The notes under the pieces are model-generated. The model was not told the origin of the DNA. It worked only from the letters and a program-made list of their open reading frames with translations, and made no database searches. From Takakia lepidozioides (lineage: Eukaryota > Streptophyta > Takakiopsida > Takakiales > Takakiaceae), in NCBI GenBank assembly GCA_030704615.1, contig CM060731.1, positions 93,662,756-93,726,755 of the forward strand: 64,000 bases of DNA, given 5' to 3'. This document shows positions 31,152-44,612 of the stretch, in pieces. Both the position numbers and the translations under genes were made by a program. Position 1 is the first letter of the stretch. Each line of letters begins with the position of its first letter.

Positions 31152-33350
31152 ACCCCCCCTCACCCTCCAGCTCATTTCCCCAATAGCCCATGCAGCCCGT
31201 CCTCATCCTCAAATCTGCTAAACATTAACCCAGACAACCCAAAAGCTTTCATTATTGAAGCAATTTTAGGCACCGAGACTCAAACCACCATTGATGAATT
31301 TGGCGCCACATGTCTAGACACTTTCTACCTATGCAAATGGGCTGGGTACTCAGATGACAACAACACTTGGCAAGCAGAGGATGACCTATTTGGGTCCCAT
31401 GATGATTGTGACCCGGCCCACAACGTAGACCTACTCACTGCATTCCATAAAACCACTAACACCAACTACCTAGCCCACACCTATCAACAGCACACCTCCC
31501 AGACACAAACCATAGACGCTCGATACGTACATAACCCCTTAGACGCTCCTAATGTACATGTCGGCATTGCCGAATGCAATCCTGACAAAGACATACTACA
31601 AATCTCCCCCATATTGCGCCGCAGCAAGCGCATGACCAAGCTTTATGCCTTTCATGGCCGCTATACCGGACTTATCCCAAATGATAGACTCACTTGGTTA
31701 TGGCATAGATTCTCTACCTCTAGTCTTCCCCCCAACCCGATCACGCCAGTCAGGCTGGCTTGTGGACCGCTATTTAAGTGATACCCCTCCAAAAAAACCC
31801 CGCTCCCCCCTCAAGCTAACACAAGCCCAGTCCCACACTACCCTCCCACCCGACATCCTAGAACTTCTTATAGATTCTTTCCAAATCACACACTCTTATT
31901 ACTCAAGCCCGCTTACATGCCCCATGACCCTCACTTCCTACTCCAGCCCGCACCCCCGCGATTGCATCTTTGGAGCTATTGGCCCAGCCTCCCAGCATAC
32001 TTGGACTGGTCGCGGCTTTGCCCACCCACCACAAGGATCCCCCACGCATGTGCGTTACAATGGGCCCGTCTCGCCACTCAATCCTCCCCCTCTGCTGCCA
32101 CCGTCATGCTCTTAACATACCAACAACTTCCAAAAGATCCGCACCCCCTTCTTCAGCTCCCCCCCCGAGGTTACGCCCTTAGCCGCTATTGACCCAGACC
32201 AGCTCCAATATTATCCCCCCCCCCCCCCCCCCCCCCTTCCACAATACCTTAAACATCGAGAACCCACCCTAACCTTATTCTACTTGTGCACCGCCTTCCT
32301 ACTGACACGCTTATACCCACCGATTTTTCATCCCGCCTCACACACCTCTTAACATATACACATGGCATGAAGGCCACCACATTTACTATCCCCCCTTCCC
32401 CAACCCCTGCCCTTCGCCTCTACCCTGACATAAATAGCTCCAAAACGTCTCGTATGCTCACCCGGCCACCCGCCCCCCCTATCATACCTACCTACGCTAA
32501 CCCCCCAACAACCCAAAAGTACCTCCCTCCTAGATATCCGCCTGCCAACTCTCGTTACACCGACGGATCCCTAATTGCCGGCCCTCGCACTGGATATGGT
32601 ATCTATCATGTCGATACCAACCAAGGTGTCTCCCTATGCCTCCCCGGCCCGGCCACCATTCTCCGAGCTCATGGCCATACATGATGCCCTCACCCAGCTC
32701 TCATCATTTCCTCCGCCTCACTATATCTTCACCGATAGTCTAACCTCACTCTTTCTCATCCGCAATCACCTGTCCCGACCCTCCACCCACCACCACCACT
32801 CAAATCGGAACCTCATCGCTGCCATAGTACATCTTGCTATCTCCATGCACCAACCCATACACTTTCTTAAAGTCCGCTCCCATACCGGTATCACCGGTAA
32901 CGAAATGGCTGACTCCTTTGCCCAGTAGGGCGCCACCTTGCCAGAGGTAGACCTAACACCGGATCCCATCCATGTTGCTCATACACACCCATTTTGGTTC
33001 ACACACCCAGTCCCTGGCCCCACAGAGCCGTGCCCCGTTCGCAATCTCAAAACCACCCTCACACATGAAGCAAGCAAGTAGCCTCGACCTCTGCGAGCCA
33101 CTCTAAACTACATGTTCAGAAATGGACACAGTCCGAGGTACTACACCATAAACTCTCTAATCACTTCTGGCATACTACTCTTGCTACTGATGCCCAAATC
33201 AAACAAACTCTCAAATTCAGATATGCCCAATACATGGGCCACCAGTGTAAACATATTTTCTGGCCCCGCCTCTTCCCCTCCCCTAACTGCCCACTCTGTG
33301 CTAGCACTCACCCGACCCGAGACACTTGGCCCTATCTTCTCAGCCAATGC
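31152..33350 (+). pseudogene. Non-LTR-type retroelement ORF, left part: chromodomain, RNase H, zinc finger
   Basis: Near 31240-31400 the frame has FIIEAILG then FYLCKWAGYSDDNNTWQAEDD, a chromodomain pattern. No reverse transcriptase core is visible after it. At 32550-32928 an RNase H follows: YTDGS, ELMAIHDAL, YIFTDSLTSL and GNEMADSFA give the acidic residues. A TAG at 32926 and a frameshift near 32660 break it. At 33215-33350 comes FRYAQYMGHQCKHIFW and CPLCASTHPTRDTWPYLLSQC, a CCHC-like finger common in the C-terminus of non-LTR polyproteins. The Ty3 element inserted here, and the frame resumes at 45715. Family assignment is by resemblance. Confidence 0.6.
33346..33350. repeat. Left target-site duplication AATGC
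   Basis: Immediately before the TG of the left LTR; matches 45710-45714. Confidence 0.92.
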
Positions 33351-34442
33351 TGTTAGAGGACTGTAGGGGACTTAGACACTTATACGGGATCTGTAGGGTA
33401 CCCTTAATTTTTGCACAGACTGAGACAAACATGAACCTTAGGGGTGACAGCAGCGCACTGTAGAGGGGGGTTACATAGCCCACACAGCCGACACAGCAGT
33501 CACAGCCCACACAGCCAACACAGCCCGTCACAGTCGTCACAGCCCACACAGCCGTCACAGCCCACACAGCCAACACAGCCCGTCACAGCCCACACAGCCC
33601 ACACAGCCCGTCACAGTCGTCACAGCCCACACAGCCCACACAGCCGTCACAGCCCACACAGCCCGTCACAGTCGTCACAGCCCACACAGCCCACACAGCC
33701 CGTCACAGTCGTCACAGCAGACACAGCCCACACAGCCAGTCACAACCCGGCACAGCCACACAGCCAGTCACAGCCCGACACAGCCAAACACAGCCAGTCA
33801 CCGCTTGACACAGCTGTCACGATAATAGGGAACGAAGAGTAGGACAGGGAACGACTGTGGGGAACAACACCTGTGAAGGGAACATGTTAATTCACATACG
33901 ACGGTTAGAGAGGGAAACGGTTAGAACCGCGGATAGGAGGATAAAGGGAAAAACGGGGAATGAAGAAAGAATGATTATGATTCGGGGGAGGAGGATTTCG
34001 GAGTGAGACGGGAGCGGAAGTCGGTGAGCACGATGAAGGAGGAAAGAGGATTAGTAGATGCTTGTTATATGCAAAGCTGTAGGGATATTGTAGAGGAGAA
34101 TAGAGACACAATGGCTTCGGCCTGATACCTGATAAATCATAATCTGATACTTATACGATACAATCACACTGTGTAGAGAGATCTGAGTGAAGCTGTGGAT
34201 TGAATGGAGGAGTTAAGGAAACCGATAAATTGATGAAGCAAACTGATACTTAATTATCAATGGTAAGGTAGCTAAGATGAATGCGGAAAAGGAAACAAAT
34301 AGGAAACACCCCCATGATACACTAGCTGTAGGTCATGACTGATTGTTCTGCGCGGGCTGAGTACTTAGAGATTTCCAACTCTTCTATCTTGGAGTTTCCG
34401 CCTCGGATAGCGAAGGGATGGGTGAGTAAAAGCCGCGCGACA
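33351..34442 (+). repeat. 5' LTR
   Basis: It starts TGTTAGAGGACTGTAGGGG and ends AAGCCGCGCGACA, 1092 bp. A CACAGCC-based minisatellite occupies about 33476-33806. The promoter is expected in its right half. The first AUG of ORF1's open frame (34335) lies inside it. Confidence 0.92.
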
Positions 34443-34466
34443 TTTGGCGACCATACTGGGGACCTG
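34443..34466 (+). promoter_or_regulatory. Primer-binding-site region
   Basis: TTTGGCGACCATACTGGGGA follows the LTR directly. It has the TGGCG...GGGGA layout of plant Ty3 primer sites; I cannot say which tRNA it pairs with. Confidence 0.6.
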
Positions 34467-34472
34467 GGACAT

Positions 34473-35030
34473 GAACAACCAGATGTGACAGGCATCTGGT
34501 GGGATCATGGTGGTTGGACCATTAAAGAATTTGAAGTGAATCAAATTCCCTGTGGAACGAAGGAAGAAAGATTGTCCAAACAATTCTTTCAAAGGTTCTT
34601 GGAATTGCCAGACGGATGTAAAGAAAATATTCTTAAACGAGTGCATGATGCTGATCCAGAATGGGGTCTGGAGAAAGGAGTGATAAAGATTTATCAGGTA
34701 GCCTGTAGAGGAAGAGCACGTTGGTTACCAACATTAGTTTATGTGATAGCGTTGCTATCCATTAAACGAGTAGAGTTTGAAGGCTGGGAAGAAAGAAAGG
34801 TGAATGTTTATACTCATATGCATGAAGAGCTTGTACTGGTAAAGAATTGGATTCCAAAGGATATTTTGTGGATCAAACTCACACCAAGAACAGCTTTTCA
34901 GACTTGTTTGCCATATGGTTATATGGTAACGGAGACTTCAAGTATAGCCAAGGGTGCATTGAAGCTTGAAAGAAATCCAGGCATATACGAGAGATATTAC
35001 AGAAGAGAGTTTTGGTTATTGCCACATTAA
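34473..35030 (+). CDS. Retrotransposon ORF1 upstream of gag
   Basis: A frame of about 185 codons from PDVTGIWWDHGGWTIKEFEV to EFWLLPH, ending in TAA 22 bp before the gag ATG. The open frame extends back into the LTR (ATG at 34335), so the true start is uncertain. An extra ORF before gag is a hallmark of Ogre-type Tat elements; its role is unknown. The fragment at 4660-5217 preserves nearly the same protein, with a small indel near 4915, so it was conserved in the family before these copies separated. Confidence 0.7.
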   Translation, partial: EQPDVTGIWWDHGGWTIKEFEVNQIPCGTKEERLSKQFFQRFLELPDGCKENILKRVHDADPEWGLEKGVIKIYQVACRGRARWLPTLVYVIALLSIKRVEFEGWEERKVNVYTHMHEELVLVKNWIPKDILWIKLTPRTAFQTCLPYGYMVTETSSIAKGALKLERNPGIYERYYRREFWLLPH

Positions 35031-35051
35031 AAGAAATGAAAGACATGGGAC

Positions 35052-38000
35052 ATGAGTGATGAAAGAGAAGCTAGACGACAAAGATATTCATCAAAAAGAG
35101 AAAGCTATCTGAAAGCTAATTATCCATATCTTTGGGAGAGAGGAATAGACATAGGGGAATCATCTGGACCTCTCACACCATCAAGATCAAAAAGTGCATC
35201 ACCTATACCGGAAGAACTAGAGTTGGATGCCACTCCTTCTGTTTCTTTGCAAGAAAGATTAAGGAATTGGTACAGGAAGAAGATCAATCACGAGGTGAAA
35301 GATCTGAGGTACATCCTTGGATAAAAGACTTGACAGAAATCTTTGATAAGAGTTGGCATGGAACACCAAAAGCAGGAACTCCAGTTTCTGAAGCAGAAGA
35401 TGAAGAAGGAGATGAGGATGTGGCAGAGCCAACGGAGAGTTCAGACTCTCCAACACCATTACAGTTGAGTTACATGAGTGAAGAAGAAACCCAAGGGCAG
35501 AACTTGGAGGATGAAAACAGAGAGAAGAAATTGGAAGAGGAAGAATATGAAGAAGTAGACCCAACAGCTGAGGTTGAGACTACAACCAGGACATCCCAAC
35601 CCGTTGGACCTGGATCAAGTGGAGCACTTGGATCACAGGCCAACGAAGGTGTCGGCTCAGGGGGATCAGGCGGGCTGCCTGGATCTGGCTCTGGGGGGAC
35701 AGGGAGTGTGGGAAGTAGTGCAACTGAAGCTGGGAATACTGTGAATATCGTGGGGCCAGAAGCAGGGAGTGCTCAAGGGCCACCACTTGGTGGAAGATCC
35801 ACCACAAAAACAACAGGTCCAGAAGGACCAGCACCAGCAAGGGTGCCAGCACCTGTCAGTGGGCAGAAGGTAGGGCCACAGATGGCGTTACAACCAACAC
35901 GGGCAAAACCACCCTTTCCAATATATTCAGGAAAAGGGGATCCCGATGTACACATTAGCCAATTTGAGCACATGTGTATAGTGAACAATGAGAATGGCGA
36001 TGATGCCAAGATGAGACTGTTTCCTTGTTCACTTATCAAGAAAGCAAGTGAATGGTATGCAAGATTCCCTGATAATCATTTCCTAACCTGGAATGGCTTG
36101 AATACAGCATTTCGAAATAGGTTCAGGACAAGTAAAACTGAGGATGAAGTGTATGGAAGTTTACAACAGCTGAAGCAGAAGAAGCATGAAACTGTTGAAG
36201 AGTATATGGAGAAGATGGAATTGATGATGAAAAAGCTGGCTGCAGTACCAGCACCCGGTTTACAGAAGACTTGGTTTGTGAGTGGACTAAGACCAGAGTT
36301 GCAGAAGAAAGTGGATATGTTACCCCATAATACAGTGGAGGAGGCATTTGAAACTGCAAACAGAATTGAGCAATTGGGAATGCTCAGGAGAGAGAAAAAG
36401 GAAGATGAGGACTCTGAAGATGAGTCAGATGAAGAAGAAGAGCAAGAACTAAAAAGAAAGAGTAAGAGAAAGGAAAAGTTGAAGAGGGATAACTATGAGA
36501 AAAGATTGGAAGAAATCTTGAAGAAGTATGCCACAGAGGCTGCAACACATTGGAGGAAGGGTGTATGGTGTGCAAAGTGCCAGAATGAAGGCCATACCAC
36601 TGCAGAATGCCACATGAAGGAGAAACACTGTACTATCTGTAAAATGGATAACCATTCTACTGAGAATTGTTACTACAACAGAAGGACAGCTGCAAGAGAA
36701 CCTAGGCAAGTGAGGGTGCATCAGGTGCAGCCCCAGCCAAGAAGAAGCAATGATCAGGACCACTATGGTAGGTCTGGTGGTTATAACAATGGCATGGAAG
36801 GGAGAGGTAATTCAAGAGGGAATTACCAAGGAAATTCCAGAGGCAACTATCAGGGTAATCCAAGGGGGAATTACCAGCCCGGGAATCAGGATTATAGAAA
36901 TAATCCAAGAACAGACCAAGGGCGAGGACCCAATGGTGAAGAGCTATGTTACTATTGTAATCAGCCAGGACATCGCAAGGCAGCCTGTTCATTCTGGATA
37001 AGACACCAGAATGAGATGAGAGCTCCTGTGAATGAGGGCCCAGTGGTGGCAGCTCACATGGTTAGGCCATGTGTTGTACCAGAAGTAAGTACAATGATAG
37101 TAACAAGAAGTAAAGCCAAACTAATACCTCCAGTAGAAGAGGAAGAAGATGAGACTGGAAGTGGCAATGATATGCCTGAAGATGAAGAGACTTGGAAAGA
37201 TGAGAAGGAACTGCACAAGGAAGTGGCAGATACTATAAGGGAAATGCAAAAGAGTACGGATATTCCTGTGGCAGATTCCTCTGATTCGGATGGAGAAAAA
37301 GAGGGGAGTGAGGAAGAAAGGAAAAAAGAAGATGCAGACATGCAAAGTAATGAAGAGACTTTGGCTGAAGTAATATGTCAGACCAAAGCAGAAATTACCA
37401 TTGGACAGCTATTAGCTGTGGCACCTTATTGTAGGCACAGGCTGTATCAGGCAATCAATCGAATTGCCCAAGAGACAGGAAACACAGACCTGAACAGCAA
37501 GGTGACCAGTTATAATGTGAAGCCGGAAGGGCGAGAACCAGTCATGGACTTTGATGATTCTATGCCAGTAATCCAATTGAGAATTGGAAGCACAGAACTA
37601 ACTGATGTACTGATAGATGGTGGTTCTGGAGTAAATATCATGACAGACCAATTAAGGAAGAAGCTTGGTCTAAGTAACATGAAACCAGCCCCATTTACAG
37701 TAACAATGGCAGATCAAAGAAGTGTACAGCCATTGGGATTAATAAGAGGAGTTAAGATACAGATACAGAAAATGATCTTTATGATCACAGTAACTGTATT
37801 AAAAATGGATGAAGTCATGGAGGCTTACTCCTTATTATTGGGACGTCCGTGGCTGAAACAGGCCAGGGTATTCCATGACTGGAATTCTCAGTTACTAACT
37901 GTGCATAATGGGATGCACGAGATACAAATTACCACAAAGAAATCTAGTAGATTACCTGCTACAAGAAGACCTCGAGGAGTCAGAGAGTATGACTGGAGGG

Positions 38001-40828
38001 GAGGACTGGATGAGGAGCAGGAAGCTACCCTATTTGCTGCACACCCAGAGTGGGAGCAGGTTGCAGAGATGCGGCTGGAAAGCCTAAGTTGTTTGAGAGG
38101 TATCTGCTGTGGTGTAGTGACAGCAACACCAACTGAAGAAGAAACCAGCATTTACCCATCACATTTCTATGAAGAAAGAGAAGGAGAAATAGAAATCCTA
38201 GAAGAACCAGCCACTGTGAGCTTACAGGATGAAGTGGTGACTGGTTGGACAATCACAGCTGATGAGCAGGTGAGAGAAGTAAATGTGGGAACTCAGGAGG
38301 AACCGAGGATGGTGAAAGTAGGAGCTGATTTGGAGCCGGAATTCTTCGAAGAAGCTAAAAGCTTGTTCATCAAATACAGAGATGTATTTGCTTGGAGCTA
38401 TGAGGATCTAAAAGGGATACCACCTGAAGTCTGTCAGCATAAAATTGAACTGGAACCAGGGTCAGTACCAATCAAGCAGGCGAGGTATAGAATGAATCCC
38501 AACTACGCACAGAAGGTTGGAGAAGAGATAAAGAAGTTGGCTGAGGCTAAGTTTATATACCCAATAGAGTATACAACTTGGTTGTCACCCATTGTTATAG
38601 TTCCCAAGAAGAATGGCAAACTAAGAGTATGTGTGAACTATAAGAAGCTGAATGCTTGTACGAAGAAAGATCCTTTCCCTTTGCCATTCACAGAAGCAGT
38701 ATTAGACACTGTGGCAGGCCATGAGATGTACTCATTCATGGATGGCTTCAGTGGTTATAATCAAGTGCAAGTGGCAGAAGAAGACCAAGGGAAAACAGCT
38801 TTCATCACAGACTGGGGGGCTTATGCATACAAAGTCATGCCCTTTGGACTTTGTAATGCACCAGCGACCTTTCAGAGAGTGATAAGTGAATCTTTTCATG
38901 AGTATCTGGATGATTTCATGCAGGTATTCTTGGATGATTTCAGTGTGTACAGCTCTAAGAATGAGCACTTGCATAAATTGGAGTTATGCCTGGCCAGATG
39001 CAGGATGAGAGGTCTGGGCTTGAATCCAGAGAAGTGTACTTTCTGTGTGAACTCAGGGGTGCTTCTGGGACACATAGTGTGTAAGAAGGGACTTCTTGTG
39101 GATCCCAGGAAGACAGAGTCCATTAAAGTCTCTCCACCACCAGTGAATGTTAAGAGTTTAAGGAGATTCCTTGGGCAAACCAGTTATTACAGAAGATTTG
39201 TCAAAAGGTATGCACAAATAGCAGCACCATTGAGCAAGCTTCTGAAGAAAGATGCAGTGTTTGCATGGACAGCTGAATGTCAACAGGCGTTTGAGGAACT
39301 TACACTGTCAGTAACAACTACACCTGTGCTGATTAACCCTCACTGGCATGTAGTATTTCATGTTCACTGCGATGCATCAGGAGAAGCGTTGGGAGCGGTG
39401 TTAGCCCAGAATGTTACAGGGAATATAGATTCACCTGTGTACTATGCTAGCCGGTTGATGAACAGTGCTGAGAGGAACTATAGCACAACGGAAAGAGAAG
39501 CATTGGCAATGATCTATGCAGTGAAGAAATTCAGGCATTACCTATTGGGAAGAAAGTTTATGTTTTATGTGGATCACCAGGCTCTGATATATCTGGTGAA
39601 CAAACCTTTGATAAGTGGAAGGATAGCGAGGTGGTTAATAATCTTGCATGAGTTTGAGTTCGAGGTTATTTACAAGCCTGGCCGTTTGCATCTTGTGGCA
39701 GATCATTTGTCACGACTAACAACAGGAGAGGCCGCCACAGGAGTGGACGATCAGTTACCTGATGCGAGTTTATTTGTAATGGAGGTGCAAGGAAGTGCAG
39801 ATGAATGGTTAGATTGGCAGTGGCCAATCAGATACTACCTTGCTCATGGTCAGTGCCCACCTAGTTATGGTAAGGAGCAGAGGAAGAGAATTGCTATCAG
39901 AGCTTTACCTTATACTATGGTAGGAAGCAGAATGTATAAGTTAGGACCTGATGGAGTACTAAAACGATGCTTGTACCACCATGAAGTAAATAAAGTCTTG
40001 GAGGAAGTTCATAAAGGAGTGGCTGGAGGTCATTTTGGAGAAGAGACTACCAGTAGAAAGATACTACTCGCAGGATACTGGTGGCCTACTTTGTTCAAAG
40101 ATGTACATGAGTATTGTCAGAAGTGTGATGAATGTCAGAGGCTAGGACCTTTGCAGAGATCTGGAAGAATGGCCTTGCATCCTACAATGCCTACGGAACC
40201 ATTTCAGAAATGGGGACTAGACTTTGTTGGACCAATTAATCCACCATCCAAGAATACACGAAACAGGTACATAATTACAGCCACTGATTATACTACAAAG
40301 TGGGTGGAAGCTAAAGCTTTGAGGGACAACACAGCCAAGTCCACAGCAAGGTTCCTGTACGAGAACATACTTACACGATTTGGATGTCCCTTAGAATTTA
40401 TCAGTGATCAAGGAAGTCACTTCATGAATGAGACCATTGAGTTATTGACTAAAGAGTTTATGATTGTGCATAGAAAGAGTACAACATATTACCCACAGGG
40501 TAATGGACAGGCAGAGGCTACCAACAAAATACTATGTACTATCTTGGCTAAGATAGTCAATGCAAACAGAACGGATTGGGATACAAAGCTGCTGACAGCT
40601 TTATGGTCATACAGGACTTCGTATAAAGTCACCACAAAGTATACACCATTCCAATTAGTTTATGGTATGGAAGCCTTACTTCCAGTGGAATTCCTGTTAC
40701 CTACCATGAGAACGGAGTGGGGAAAAAGAATGGAATTGCAAGACTCCATCAAGGTCAGGAAACATGAATTATACCATGTGGAAGAAGTACGTGCTGATGC
40801 AGCTGATAATATGACCAGAATTAGATGA
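35052..40828 (+). pseudogene. Gag-Pol polyprotein: gag, CCHC, protease, RT, RNase H, integrase
   Basis: It starts at ATG 35052. One G missing from GATTAAGGAATTGG (about 35264), compared with the captured fragment, shifts the frame; it then stays open for about 5.5 kb. Order: acidic/Gly-rich N-terminus; gag core (FPIYSGKGDPDVHISQFEH, 35.92-36.24 kb); paired knuckles (CAKCQNEGHTTAEC, CTICKMDNHSTENC, 36.57-36.67 kb) and CYYCNQPGHRKAAC (36.95 kb); protease LIDGGSG (37.61 kb); RT LSPIVIVPKKNG, MDGFSGYNQ and catalytic FLDDFSVY (38.58-38.95 kb); RNase H CDASGEALGAVL (39.37 kb); integrase zinc finger (CQKCDECQ, 40.12 kb) and DDE residues in GLDFVGP, SDQGSHF and GQAEATN (40.2-40.5 kb). It ends by TGA inside an ATGA overlap with the next frame. 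Confidence 0.92.
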
Positions 40829-41607
40829 AGCGAAAGGAACAGTTTGATGAAGGCAAATTAAAGACTTTTAAGACGGGGGATTTGGTTCTATGGTTGCAGA
40901 AGAAAGGAAAGATTCAAGCTTCTAAGCTTAAATCACCATGGAAAGGACCTTATGTCATACAAAAGATGTATGATAACAACACAGCCATGTTACAAACCAT
41001 TAACAAAGAAATGCTGGGAAGAGTCAATGCAAATAAGTTGAAGGGGTACAGTGGTATCCATGACAAACCCCTGCAGCATGATTTGCATGTTGAACCGCAA
41101 GAGCAGTCACGGGCTGCACCAGTGTTACGAACGGAGTATGGAACACTTGTCGCTAGGCCCAGTATATATGACCGGGGTGGGCAAAACAAACGTGACACAG
41201 CCTATCACAGCCCATCACGGCGTGACACAGCCTATCACAGCCCATCACGGCGTGACACAGCCTATCACAGCCCATCACGACGTGACACAGCCAACCACAG
41301 CCCAGCAAGGCGCAACACAGCCTACCACAGCCCGTCACGACGTGACACAGCCAACCACAACCCAGCAAGGCGCAACACAGCCTATCACAACCTACCGCAG
41401 CGTGTCACAGCCTATCACAGCTTACCACAGTGCAACACAGCCTATCACAGGGTAACACAGTATGACACAGCCTGTCACAGCTCAACACAGCCTACTAAAG
41501 TTACACCATCCATAGAATCAGTGGCAAGTGGACACATAATAACTTCAGGAAAATGGATGACGGAAGAGGAAACGGAAATTACTTTAAAAATAGACACGTG
41601 GAGGTGA
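40825..41607 (+). pseudogene. Integrase C-terminal part with GPY motif and 10-residue repeat tail
   Basis: The sequence MKRKEQFDEGKLKTFKTGDLVLW continues the integrase directly after NMTRIR, so a one-base frameshift, not a new gene, probably separates it. PWKGPYVIQKMY is the GPY/F motif. From about 41190 a 30-bp repeat encodes RRDTAYHSPS-type decapeptides to about 41480. The DNA of this tail (CGTGACACAGCCTATCACAG) resembles the LTR minisatellite. An ATGA overlap also allows a coupled re-start; I think mutation is likelier. Confidence 0.75.
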
Positions 41608-41628
41608 GGGTGCGACACACAGCAGAGA

Positions 41629-43419
41629 ATGAAGTGCAAGGACAGGTGTCAAAAAGAAAGAGGAAAAGAACGGCCGTCAAATGGGATGAAAGGCGGGCCC
41701 ATTAATGAATACGGAAAAAGGGAAACAGAACGAACGGCAAGTACAGAAAAACTGAATTCATGTCGCATGTGTGATCCTAGTGGACTATCCAACAGGGAAA
41801 GTCCACTAAAGAAGATAAAAGTTAAAATCCAGTCACAGCGGATACAGCCAATAGAAAACCAGAGAAATGATCAAGAAAATGGAGGGAAATTGAGCGCAAG
41901 AGGCGGCGTCGTTCTGAGTAACGGGCGTCTCGACAGGACAGGCCATAAATGCTATAACTTGGAAACTATGGAGGAACTAACAGACTATACGCTCGCAATA
42001 TTACTTACGCAATGGCAGAGACACGAAACGAAAGAGCAGAGCTTTTCTCTTGAACAATGCTTGCAAGCCCCGCAGGCTTACAAGAGATTACCCATAGCTT
42101 TCTGCGGCAACCATACGTTTCTGCTTTGTGCACTACAGGCATTCCTGCAGTTGTTACAGCCAAAGCAGTTCTGTGAGTCTAAGATGAAGAGAGTGAGAGG
42201 AATGGAGGAAATCAGGGTGAAGAGCACCACAATTCTGCAGAAACAAACGATGGCTACCCCACAGGCGATAAAGATACTGAAGGAGCTGAGATTGGAAGGA
42301 TTGCAAAGCATGGATTGGACACTACACCATAGACAGTACATGTTATAATTTTTGCAGAACTTTGAGCCAAAGACAGGAACAACAACGGTGAAGGGAGTTG
42401 AATTAATGATTACTCCCCTATACCTCCAGCAATTGTTTCGATTGCCAGCAGGTCATGTGTATGTGGAGGAACACAGGGAAAGACTGCAAATAGGGGATTT
42501 ATTCCAAGAAGGGAGTTTCTTTAAAACTCAGGGTTATGCTTGTACCAAAGCTGTGTACCCAGGGTTAAAAGACATAGGCCAAGTATTGAACGTTCTGATT
42601 GCCCTGAAACAGAACCAACAATATTTGAGCAGATCCTTCACAGAGGAAATCCTCAAAGGCTTGAAGGGACAAGAGGTACCATGGGCGGACATAATGTACA
42701 ACGCACTGGTAGAGGAGATGAAAAGATTACAAGGTACTACCGCAAAATCTCCTATCATAGTGTCTGGCCCAATCATTGCTCAAATAATCCTTGATTCTCG
42801 CATACTTAATGCACAAGAAAGGAAGGAAATGGGAGTGTTTGAGCCAGAAACAACTGCAATGGAAGACCAAGGCTCTTCACACAGTGAGGGTGGACTAGCA
42901 GCACAACCCAAGACTAAGAGGCAGAGAAGGGAAAAGACTGTAGTGGCGGATCCACTGGCTTCACGGATTCCGCATGATGATGTTTCCCAAGCTCATGACC
43001 AGGAAGGGGCACAGCAGCACAAAAGAATGTTATTACTGGAAGCAGGACCTTCAGAGAGGGAGGAAGAAGTTACTTCTGCATCACAACCAACACAGCCACT
43101 TGAACGACTTGTCACAAGGTCACAAGTTATCCATGCAGCTCAACCCGAAATAATTGATTTGGAAAGTGAAGGGATAGATATTCCAACTACAGAACAGATA
43201 GTGGCAGAAATAGAGAAAGGGGACCTTCTCTATGAATATTCTGGTCTGGTCAAGCAGACAGAAATCCCAGAGGTGCAACAGTTGCCCAAGAGAAATCCTG
43301 AGGTACATATAATGCACACACCTGTGTCGGAGGTACCACAGGCGGAAGGCCATGACACTGTAGCACCGGTCATAAATGAAGTAGTTCAGGAAGAAAAATC
43401 CGGTGGGACAATGGTCTGA
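41629..43419 (+). pseudogene. 3' additional ORF of the Tat element, first part
   Basis: One reading frame is interrupted by a single TAA (42346-42348). It contains TLAILLTQWQRHETKEQ and, after the stop, GTTTVKGVELMITPLYLQQLFRLPAGH, which resembles the 'V-x-G-x-x-x-x-TP-x-x-I-x-x-x-F-x-LP' segment found in putative plant transposon/Athila 3' proteins. An acidic and Gln-rich C-terminal half (QPTQPLERLVTRSQVIHAAQ) follows. No transmembrane segment is evident, so it is not an obvious envelope-like protein. Function unknown. Confidence 0.55.
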
Positions 43420-44573
43420 ATGGTTAGTGAGACATCATACTGTTGAAGATCAGGAGGAACAGCAGCAACCTCACCATGATGACCCTCAACAGGCAATGCT
43501 GATGAGTTCCATAGGCAGGACACTTAATTTGTTGGGGACTTATGTCAAAACCCATGTTCCAATTACCCAATTGACAGCCTTGAAAGAAGAACTCAGGAAG
43601 GAGTTTGAGGCTCGACTTGCCACTGAGTGTGCAAACAAGGTCGATGAAGAGGTCACTCTCAAGATGAAGCAGGACTTGGCCAATACAGAAATGGCTTTAC
43701 AATTGGCCAAGCAACAATTGATTGAGGCAGGCCTCGCGCAAGACCAGTTGCACGAAGCACATAAGCAACAGCTATACCAAATGCAGGTGCAGCATGAAAG
43801 CAAGTTGCAAGAACTGAATGCACTACATACGGAGTTACAGACAGTGCATAACAGGATGGCGATACAATGCGCTACATTTACAACTATGCTTGACCAATCA
43901 ACAAAAGATGCAAGCACGCTTTCAAAGTTACTCCAGTGGAGATCATTGGGTATTACCTTCGGTGCCACCTCATATGTACCTATATGACCCAAAAGTTATG
44001 ATACAGAAGGATTCTCAAATTCGTTCATGGTTTCAAGCAGCCTGCAACAATTTGTCAACACAGAAATTCGGACTTGATGACATTTTCTATAAGGGACATA
44101 TCGCATGGAAATACTTGCACGCTGCACCAGTAATTGGTACCCCACTCATCTGGACAGACAAGGAGCTCAGTGTCTACACCAATTTTGCTGTTCAACGGTT
44201 ACACCAGGTTGTAAAATGCAAACTTCCAGACATGGTAGGACAGCATTGTATGCCCCAGATGATTCCACAAAAAGTTCGAAAATTAAAACACCTGAGAGGC
44301 GATGAGGATTCTGATACAACTGTTTCTTCACAGAATTCTTTTGACATGGGAGAAGACTATGCAATTCAGATGGAAGAGAAGAAACAAAGGGGATCTCCTA
44401 TGCCGGAAAGATTACCTCGATATCAGCCTCCAGAAGGCCTCACTTATCTAGGTAATGATCAACCATCTCCGTCAACCAGAGACAGACCTCGGGCTCGTAC
44501 ACACAGCCCGCCACGAAACTCTCAACGTCAACAAGGTGCTCACTCACAAAGGGTTGCTACTCAGAAACAGTAA
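43403..44573 (+). pseudogene. 3' additional ORF of the Tat element, coiled-coil and C-terminal part
   Basis: Two further frames (43403-43987, then from about 43930 to 44573) continue the same protein through +1 shifts. The first is a long predicted coiled coil (LAKQQLIEAGLAQDQLHEAHKQQLYQMQ, LNALHTELQTVHNRM). The second has SWFQAACNNLSTQKFGLDDIFYKGHIAWKYLHA and a Pro/Arg-rich tail (PPRNSQRQQGAHSQR). It stops just before the polypurine tract. Confidence 0.5.
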
Positions 44574-44593
44574 ACCGTGAGGACACGGCTTTT

Positions 44594-44612
44594 TGAGGGA
44601 GGAAGGGGTAAA
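44594..44612 (+). other. Polypurine tract
   Basis: GAGGGAGGAAGGGGTAAA lies directly before the TG of the 3' LTR and serves as plus-strand primer in LTR retrotransposons. Confidence 0.85.

Noticed and set aside
33440-33842. ORFs made of HTAHTARHSRHSP-type repeats in the LTRs
   Set aside because: They are translations of the CACAGCC minisatellite inside the LTRs; the same frame exists in both LTRs and has no start or domain.
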